Assembly (NCBI GenBank): GCA_037953625.1
Contig: CM075649.1
Span: forward strand, 97,469,290-97,533,289
Source: Crotalaria pallida
Lineage: Eukaryota > Streptophyta > Magnoliopsida > Fabales > Fabaceae
Reading direction: 5' to 3'
DNA length: 64,000 nt
The notes beneath the pieces are model-generated. The model was not told the DNA's origin and searched no databases. It worked only from the letters and a program-made list of their open reading frames with translations. Below are positions 56,378-64,000 of this stretch, one piece after another. Made by a program: the position numbers and the translations under genes. The first letter of the stretch is position 1. Each line of letters opens with the position of its first letter.

Positions 56378-57121
56378 TCATGCTTTGCTTTTTGGTATCC
56401 AAATGGTTTTGGATCCATTTTTGTTAGTTAAGGGACTTTCACCCTTCTTAACCCAAACAAAATTTCCTTTAGGTATACCATGCACTTTAATATAACACAC
56501 ATTTGAAGTATGTCCATGAGTGCCACAATAGAAACATGTTGGTGCATTTGAAAAATCAACTTTAGAAAAATCAACAACATTTCTATGAGATTTACTCTTA
56601 GCATTAGTATAACCCAAACCAAACTTGTTTGAATTTTCTCTTTGAAAATTTAACAATGTGCGCAATTTAATATCACCACTTGTGAAACTTGCAAGCTTAT
56701 TTTTCAAAATAGCATTTTCATCTTTAAGCAACTTGCAATTCTCACAATCAACCACAATATTCAATCTACTAGCACAATCACAAGAAGAACTAGCATATAT
56801 AAGATCAAGAGTTTCATTTTGAAGATTAAGCTCATCAACTTGTTTTTGAAGTTCTAAAATCTCTTGTTGATGTTTCAAAATGAGCTTCTTCCTTTCAATG
56901 TTTTTCAAAGCTAGTTTCTTAAGATGTTCATGCATTTCTTCATAAGCATTATATAAAATTTCATATTTGGAAGAAATTTCTGATTTAGTTTCACTTACAT
57001 CACTTTGGTCGCTTTGTTCACTTGATTCATCATTTGAACTTTCTTCTTCATCTACTAGAGCTATCAAGTTGAGACAAGCGGCTTCTTCATCATCCGAAGA
57101 ACTATTTGATGTGCTTTTCTT
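56378..57121 (-). pseudogene. gag: SIRE-like gag, central and C-terminal part
   Basis: Minus-strand frame of about 248 codons. It has an acidic Ser-rich start (STSNSSSDDEEAACLNL), a long coiled-coil-like region (MHEHLKKLALKNIERKKLIL and following), a Cys-rich stretch (SSSCDCASRL, VDCENCKLLKDEN), a CCHC knuckle (CFYCGTHGHTSNVC), and the tail NGSKTIWIPKSKA that normally leads into protease. It stops there. The N-terminus is replaced by translated LTR sequence, so the frame formally extends to 57238 but that part is not gag. Such copies could at most supply nucleocapsid; no pol follows. Confidence 0.85.
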
Positions 57122-58313
57122 GTCTTCTTCATACTTGAGCTTGATCACAAACACTTGTAGCTTGTTCAAAACCTTTGTCATTATCAAAACATTCTCACTG
57201 GATCTAACATCATTGTCATTTTGAAGGTACAAATTCAATGGCTTATGAGGATTAGTCTAAAAACGACTTCAGAATTATCGTCAACGAATATTAAGTCCTC
57301 TGAGCAAAATGAATATGTGGTGGATAAAGATTCTCGGATCTCGTCATCAATAAAATAAATGCAAGAGGAGAATAAAAAATATTCCCCATCACAATTATTC
57401 TAGCCCATGAGGTTTCCTTACTCTGATATTTTCTTCAATATTAAACGAGTTTGGAAAGATGAGGAACACGTTGCTATATTCCCTTATTTGGACTCATTTG
57501 TTGACGGCAAGGAACCTTGTGTCGAGTTTCCCTATTTGCTTTAGGGTTCAGAATGAGAAGAACTTCATGTTGAATTCCTTCACAGACTCTTGCCAAGAGT
57601 GAGGAACCCTCAAATGGGCTTCCCCCTTAGGTCTTGTATCCGGCAAGCAAGGACTCTTCATGCTAGATTTCTTTCTTCGACTCACTAGGCGACTCGAGAA
57701 ACTCGCACCGAGTTCCCCTCTTCAATCTCTGGTTCTGGATAGGGAGAATATTGTTTTGTTTTCCTTCTTTTGAAATCAATTGAAAGATTTGAAGAATTTC
57801 TTCGGAGTTAAGGATCCGTTTCATAGTCACAAAAAATTCAGCGCTCATACTGGTCTTTCCTATTCATACCTCGATGCTCCTCCTTACGTCACAGCACCGA
57901 GCTGGGGGGCTACTGTTATGGACCGGTATCACGGACAAATAATAACCGGTATCACGGACCAACAAGCATCAATTCGGCATACCGGCAATTCGGCATCAAT
58001 AGTCAATCAATACGTAACCGACATAACGGTTCGTCATTATGCTGCTAATGATGGCATTCATGGAGCTGTTACTCTTCGGCCTTAATGCCCCATTATGCCT
58101 CATCAATCCAAGGCCTCATATACTTCTCCCTATAAATAAGGTAGTGGCCAAGGTATGAAACTAACTGATCTCCCGTTGTTTACACACGGCACACACACCA
58201 CCCCCAAAAATATCCCGACTCGGTGACGGAATTCTTTAACCGGGAACCCGTTATCATCGTCGTACATCAACAAAATCGGCTTGCCGATACATGTGGGATA
58301 ACACCCCACAAGG

Positions 58314-60608
58314 GAAGGGGTTTTGATTTTTAGAATTGAGAGAGATGATGGGTACTTTTGGTAAAAGACTAAATTTAAAAAGTAAAATAAAAAATCCTCA
58401 TTTAATCTACTATATTTATATAAAAAGATTCCTTTTCGAGGCACCACGTTTGTCGCGTGAAACAATCCTCGCACCAGAGCATTTGTAAGTAGATAAACAT
58501 TATTTCCAACCAAAATTACAATTTGAAATTAAATGATTATTTTAATTAATTTATTTAATCATTATCTCTAACCAAAATTACAATGTGAAATTAAATATAT
58601 TTTTCAAACTTTTTTATCATTATTTGTATGTGAAATCATTATCCTCAGTTTGTTGAAAAAAGAAGTAATCATTATCCGAAAAAAAAATTAAAAAAATCAC
58701 TATATATATAACATGATATCACCTTCATTCTTTACCTTTTTTTTCACCTTCAGATCTCTCTACTTACAAGAATTCTCTCCTTTTATTATTTCGTATTTTA
58801 TCCTATGAAATACTGAATATTCTAATTTATCCTTAAATTTACTCATAATACCACCAAACAAAAAAGATGAAAATATTTAAATATGATTTACTTTTGATTC
58901 TTCAAAATAAAGTTGATAATCATATAAAAATGCTAATTTATCCATTAAATAAATAAGGAAGATATCAAATAAAAAGTGTTACTTTTTATTTATTTACTTT
59001 TTATTTATACAAGAAAGTACAAAAATTTTCAACAAGTTCATTTAAATTAATTTTTTTAAGTGTAGGATTTGGTTTGAGTATCTGTCTTTTTGTATAATTT
59101 TTTTATTGTTGTGTAATAATAATCTTTACTTTAAAATAAAAAAACCTTTACTTTAAAATATTTAATATAAAAAAATTAAAATATCAATAACTCGTTCATT
59201 GCACAGGGTGAGAGCTAGTTCATAATATTTTTTTTACACAGATTCATATACGAATTTGTTAAAATATGTTAATTTTGAATAAAGTTTTTACTCAATATAG
59301 TTTTTTCAGAAAAGAGAATAAAACAACATTTAATCCAAATCACATAAAGGAGTGCATATCCCTGAAAAATAATACACGTAGAATATTTTTGGATTGGTTA
59401 AATTTGGAAAAAAAAAAAAGGAAAAAAGTTAACCTATGTCATAGAGCACAGAATAAAAGAAATTAATCCGAATAAAAAAATATATATATTTGTGAAAATT
59501 AAAATACATAGGATATTTTTTAATTTATTACATTTAATTTTTTAAATTTTTTCTTTTAAAATTTTTTCTTTTATCATTTATCATTTTCTAATTTTTACAA
59601 CCACATATCTCTCTTCAGTCTTCACAAAACCTTCTCTATCTTTGTACGAACGACGATGGGACAAATTTTTTATATTTTTTGCCTCATATATGGTAATTGT
59701 ATCTACTGGTTACCCGGTAACTATGCCGCCACCGTTGATTTAGTTCTGTATGACAGATCTGCGGTTATAATGCTAAGGTCTCACCAATGGGGAAATACGA
59801 GCAGGGATCACGAGAAAAGTTCACATCAAAATGAGGCAAAGCTGCACACAAGGAAAATGCCATCATGTTCCAAATTAAATAGTAGCAGACTAGGAATATA
59901 GCATGACAAATGAGCTCCAAACTCTATGGTATTGGCACAAAAAAGACAATCATTCTCAACAATAATTGCCCTACAAATAATCACGGATTGGCACACACGT
60001 AGAATAAGTAACAAATTAAAATATAAAACCTTCCTGAGTTCTTTAATCTTCTACAATATCCTAAAAACATTATCTTTAGTAGTATCTTGCATCTCACCAA
60101 TCAAGTTCTGGAGGTGTTCTGGTTGAGAAACCGAAGGGTTTTTTATGATAGGGGGGTCTAACAGAAGTGGTCGTGATCCTACCTATCCCAATAAATAAGG
60201 GAATCAGGGTTGACGTGGTTCTTTGGGGAAGATGGGTTTTGTGATCTTAAGAACCTTTATGTTCCTTCACATAAAGCCCCTTTAGGGGTTTTTAGGATTC
60301 CTTTAGGGGGCGTTTCTTCAAATCTCCCTATTCCTGTTAAGATATTAGGATATCTTACAGAAGAATGATGATGATTGTTTTGTCCAGGTAGAACAGGAGT
60401 CTTTGTTAAGGATTTTTAGCCTAACAAGAGTGGGCTCTTGGTCTTATGTACTCGTTTAAACCTAGGTTCTAGGGATCAAGACTACGTAGTTCTATCTAGC
60501 AGGTTAAAATAGTGTATAAGGGAGACAAAGACGACTTTGAGATATTACTAAGAGTATTCAACGATATGCCCCCTACTCTTAGGAAGGTCATTTGCGATCT
60601 TGCATCTC
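58314..60608. other. AT-rich right part of unit copy 2
   Basis: Paralogue of 24830-27109, with the same lack of genes. It includes the second candidate Helitron at 58755-59219 and ends at the Athila D insertion (ATCTC, 60604-60608). Confidence 0.6.
58755..59219 (+). mobile_element. Candidate Helitron, copy 2
   Basis: Same TC start and CTAGT end as 25272-25721, 15 bp longer. It came with the duplicated unit, so it is not independent evidence for mobility. Confidence 0.35.
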
Positions 60609-61730
60609 TGATGAGCATTTTATTTCCCATTTTTCCTTGCATTATTTTACTCCTATTATTGATACTTGTTGCCTATTTGACATTGTTTAGCTTGATATAG
60701 TGATTTAGAGTTTATTGGACTAATATTCTGAATATTGTTTAATTTGGGATTATTTAGCCTAATTAATTCTATTTCTATTTTCAGGTCATATTTGGCACAA
60801 GGGCTTTTTGGACATTTTGGGAATGAAGATTTAATGTTGGAAGAGAAGATATATGATGAAGTGAAGATTGTAATCTATCTTTAGGATTAGTTGAGATTTA
60901 GTTATATCTTTTAAGATTTAGATTTTATCTATAAGATATTTTTAGATTTAATTTAGAGATAAGCTTTCCTTAGGATTTGGGCCCATGATTTAGGCCCGTT
61001 TTGTGATTTAAAAAGCCAAATTCGTGTAAACCCTGGAGAGACCTTCCATTCACGTTTTTTTTACATTCTCTCTCTTAGAGAAGGCTTAGTTTTGCTCTCC
61101 AAGCTTGTGGTGGCTGCTAGGGTTTCTCTCTCTTCCCTTTTCTACACGTTTTTGGTATTTTTCTTCATGGAAGGCTAAACTCTTAGGTTAAATCCCTTTG
61201 GTAATGTATCACATACTCTTGAGGTTTTGTTCTTAATGCTATTTCGTTTTTATTCACTGTTTTCATGCTTATTGATATGTTATGGTTCGCTTAGTTCCAT
61301 TATATAGAGATAATCCATGTGTATGAATGCTTAATTTATGCAAACTCGTAAAAACTCCATGCTTTGGCTTTTAATGCTTAATTAGAGGTTTGGGTTTTGG
61401 GGTGAGAATTGAATTTTCGCTTAGTATTTAATTCTCACGAGTTGGACAGTGAAGAGGAAAGAAATTGATCTTTTGTGACCGATGATAGAGTTGTGAACGC
61501 GAGCCAAAGGGGTTTATCCGCTTTTCCTTATCTGTTTCTTCGTTTTGATTTAATTCTGTTTTGATTTCAATTATTCAATATTCAATACAAAAAAAAACCC
61601 TCCCTGTTTTCTATGCATACTATGTGTTCGACCTTTTGCTTGATAAGATATTCCTTGGGAGACGACCTAGGAGTCACTTCCTAGTACTATACTTAAACTG
61701 TTTTTATTTGTTCGGGTACGACCTCGATCA
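60609..61730 (+). repeat. 5' LTR of Athila D
   Basis: 1122 bp, TGATGAGCATTTTATTTCCC to GTACGACCTCGATCA. AT-rich, with repeated TTTAGATTT words near 60900-60960. Confidence 0.82.
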
Positions 61731-61734
61731 AATT

Positions 61735-61751
61735 TGGCGCCGTTGCCGGGG
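61735..61751 (+). promoter_or_regulatory. Primer-binding site of Athila D, tRNA-Asp type
   Basis: TGGCGCCGTTGCCGGGG, four bases after the LTR. Confidence 0.9.
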
Positions 61752-62455
61752 AATATCGGTTCTTTCCAAAGGTCATTAGTAGTTAGTTAGTGTCGTAGTT
61801 AGTATAGTTATTATAGTGTGTCGTGTCTGATTTAGGGTCTAGTAGTCAATTCTGATAACCGGTTGAAGTTGCACTGTTTGCTATTTTGCTATTTTGTTGC
61901 AATTAGTGTATTTGATTGATTCTGTGGTTGCTAGTTCACATAGTTGTGGATGGAATTTTTCCACGAAAATTTATATCCACACTACTTTTATCATATAAAA
62001 AGGTTTTGAGGCACCACGATCACTCAGATCATCACTGGTTGTGAGTTCCAGAAAAATTTTCCAAGTTTTAGCAGCACTTTCTTCAAATCGTCGCAACTTT
62101 TGACCCGTAACTCGGAATTTGACGAATTTTATATCAAATCGAAGGGAATTTTCTGAATAATCTGATTTTTCTCACTTTGTTAGAAAACTCCTTCGTCTGG
62201 ATCCTGAAAAAGCCGTTTTACTATTTCTTTTTTATTTTACAAGTTTTATTTTCTTAGTTTTTGGTCTCTGATTTAAATGTTTGACTTGGTTCCCTTTTGA
62301 ATTTTGTCCTCAAACTTTTTGTGGTATGTTTTCATGATTTTAGGGTGCTGAAAAAAATAAAGAAAAAAATTTTAAAAAATAAAAAATTTTGTTGCCTATT
62401 TTGGTCATGTATATTAGTGACAGTTTGCTATGCTTAATGGTGTTCTGTTCAGTAC

Positions 62456-64000
62456 ATGACTAGGGGCAACCCAAGCTACTTGCATCCATATAACCCTGAA
62501 ATTGATAGAACTTATCACAGACTAGTTAGACAAAATAGGAACCAGTCCATAGGTAGTGAGTCTATTGAGTCTTTACATAGTGAGTCTGCTTCTTTTTCTT
62601 TTATTCCTATAAATTCTGATTCTTATTCTGATTCTTCTGAAAATATGGCTCAACCTCCACCACGTGAGAGGACATTGAGGGAGCTGGCTGCACCTGATTT
62701 CACTATTGAAGATTTGTGCATCCAGTATCCCGATGACCCGTATGAGCTAAGGTCTGGACTAATTCATTTGTTGCCCAAGTTTAATGGTCTTGCAGGTGAG
62801 GATCCTCATAAACATCTCAAGCAGTTCCATATTGTCTGTGCTACTATGAAACCACATGATGTGCAAGAGGATCATGTTTGTCTTAAGGCATTCCCACACT
62901 CCCTAGAGGGGCTAGCCAAGGATTGGTTGTACGATCTGGCCCCTGGTTCTATCACAGTCTGGGATGACCTGAAGAGGGCATTTTTGGAGAAATTCTTCCC
63001 TGCATGCAGAACAACAGCAATCCGAAAGGATATATCAGGCATCAGGCAACAAAGTGGAGAAAGTCTCTACGAGTATTGGGAGAGATTCAAGAGACTGTGT
63101 GCGAGCTGCCCCCACCATCAGATCTCAGAGCAGTTGCTTATTCAATATTTCTATGAAGGTCTCAACCTCATGGAGAGAAACATGCTTGATGCTGCAAGTG
63201 GTGGTGCCCTAGGAGACATGACACCTTTAGAAGCCAGAGTCAAGATTGAGAAGATGGCTTCCAATTGTCAACAATTCCATGCAAGGGGCAACAACGATGC
63301 AATCATAGTGAGAGGAGTGAATGATGTTGGCACAAGTTCTGGTAAGGTTGAGAAGCTTGAACAGAAGATAGATTCACTTACAACTTTGGTCACTCAATTG
63401 GCCATCAACCAGAAGAAGTTGTCCCTGCCTGCTAGATTATGTGGCATATGCACATCCGCTGAGCACCCCACAGATGCATGCCCTTCTGTGCAGCAGCAAC
63501 CAACGCCTGGTGCTGACCAACCTGAGGCATATGCCGCCAACATCTTCAACAGTAGAAACCAGCAGCCACAGAACTTTGATCTCTCTACCAATAGATACAA
63601 CCATGGTTGGAGGAACCATCCCAACCTGAGATGGTCTGATCAGCAGCAACCTTCACAGGTTCAATTTCAGAACAATTCTAGACCACCATATGTACCTCCT
63701 CCAGTCTAGCAACAGAGACAACAACAGGCTAATTCTGCACCACCAGCTCCTACTACTGAGCAGCAGCCTTCATTGGAAATTGGAAGAGCTGATGAAACAG
63801 ATGACCATGCAAAATCTCCAATTCCAACAGGAAACTAGAGCATCCATTCAAAGACAAGAGGCCTCCATTTAATCTTTGACCAATCAGATGGGACAGATGG
63901 CAACAGCAATCAACACTATGCAATCTCAGAATTCTAACAAGTTGTCATCCCAAACAGTGATCAATCCAAACCAGAATGTGAATGCCATTAGTCTAAGGTC
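62456..64000 (+). pseudogene. gag: Athila D gag (partial)
   Basis: ATG at 62456 (MTRGNPSYLHPYNPEIDRTY). A Ser-rich N-terminus is followed by the capsid core (LLPKFNGLAGEDPHKHLKQF, AFPHSLEGLAKDWLYDLAPGS, FLEKFFPACRTTAIRKDI, GESLYEYWERFKRLCASCPH), a Cys-containing CGICTSAEHPTDAC, and the NHPNLRW motif. TAG at 63707 interrupts a Gln-rich run. A 7-bp repeat near 63775 (ATTGGAA twice) then shifts the frame. Gag-like residues continue in the new frame (LMKQMTMQNLQFQQETRASIQ) until a TAA near 63868. The rest lies outside the window. The first 417 codons are open, so decay is mild. Confidence 0.9.

Larger units (their letters stand above)
53940..57209 (-). mobile_element. SIRE-like Ty1/copia element, gag-only deletion derivative
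   Basis: Bounded by the duplication TCATT (53935-53939, 57210-57214), with empty sites at 23733-23737 and near 40851. On the minus strand only the first 85 bp or so of the 5' LTR remain (57209-57125). It is fused directly to mid-gag through the shared word AAGTATGAAGAAG, so the rest of that LTR, the primer site and the start of gag are gone. Pol is also absent. The 3' LTR is complete. Confidence 0.85.
53132..58313 (+). mobile_element. Small non-autonomous LTR element, copy 2, split by a copia insertion
   Basis: LTRs 53132-53529 and 57914-58313, with duplication GAAGG (53127-53131, 58314-58318), the same site as copy 1. The interior (53530-57913) is interrupted by 53940-57209. No coding capacity of its own. 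ACCGGT sites in the 3' LTR are 23 bp apart (57922, 57945). Confidence 0.85.
28932..60608. repeat. Copy 2 of the 7.9-kb duplicated unit, heavily interrupted
   Basis: Collinear pieces are 28932-32614, 53047-53939 and 57210-60608. Insertions are Tat sequences (32615-53046, themselves rearranged), a SIRE-like copia (53940-57209), and Athila D from 60609. A further partial copy of the unit lies at 40069-41210. Confidence 0.9.
60609..64000 (+). mobile_element. Athila element D, 5' part, runs off the window
   Basis: LTR 60609-61730, tRNA-Asp primer site, a 0.7-kb leader without genes, and gag. The left flank ATCTC (60604-60608) corresponds to the uninterrupted site at 27105-27109. It belongs to a different Athila family from element C (start TGATGAGCATTTT). 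Its LTR has no paired palindromes. Confidence 0.88.

Overview
This window is a block of nested and rearranged LTR retrotransposons from a plant nuclear genome. I recognise no intact host gene, rRNA or tRNA gene. The element types (Ty3/gypsy Tekay-like chromovirus, Athila and Tat; Ty1/copia SIRE-like) and the AT-rich intergenic DNA suggest a eudicot with a large genome. A legume is my best guess, but no sequence here proves it.

Layout, left to right. 1-6456: one very long Tekay-like 5' LTR plus its primer-binding site, minus strand; the body lies outside the window. 6457-8907: an Athila remnant (gag piece, PBS, 5' LTR), minus strand. 9803-21671: a complete but decayed Tekay chromovirus, minus strand, with two 3.6-kb LTRs and the AACAT target duplication. 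7381-9802 plus 21672-27109 form copy 1 of a 7.9-kb unit. That unit also carries a small non-autonomous LTR element (22919-24829) and a candidate Helitron. 27732-28931: a fragment of another Tekay-like LTR. 28932-60608: copy 2 of the 7.9-kb unit, blown apart by later insertions: a Tat element (LTRs at 32615, 39445 and 52410), a Tekay-type solo LTR (34315-37843) inside the Tat gag, an Athila element (41211 to about 50658), and a deleted SIRE-like copia (53940-57209). 60609-64000: the 5' part of another Athila element, running off the window.

Almost every element is dead through frameshifts, deletions and stop codons. Many of the stops are TAG where the family has CAG, as methyl-cytosine decay would produce. 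Because the 7.9-kb unit is present twice, each copy preserves the empty target site of insertions found in the other, so the order of events can be read.

Two features are not explained by standard element anatomy. (1) LTRs of four unrelated families carry family-specific palindromes arranged in pairs 20-22 bp apart: ACTCGAGT or TAACCGGTTA in two Tekay-type LTRs, TTAATCGATTAA in the SIRE-like LTR, and a GCGCCCAGGCGC-like motif in Athila. One cluster always sits upstream of the TATA-like box. The spacers between partners are not conserved, but the spacing is. (2) The Tekay-type LTRs encode a conserved protein of about 156 residues, placed just after a predicted splice acceptor, with a matching donor about 1.7 kb upstream inside the same LTR. 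It is present in three diverged LTRs here. I know no described family for it.
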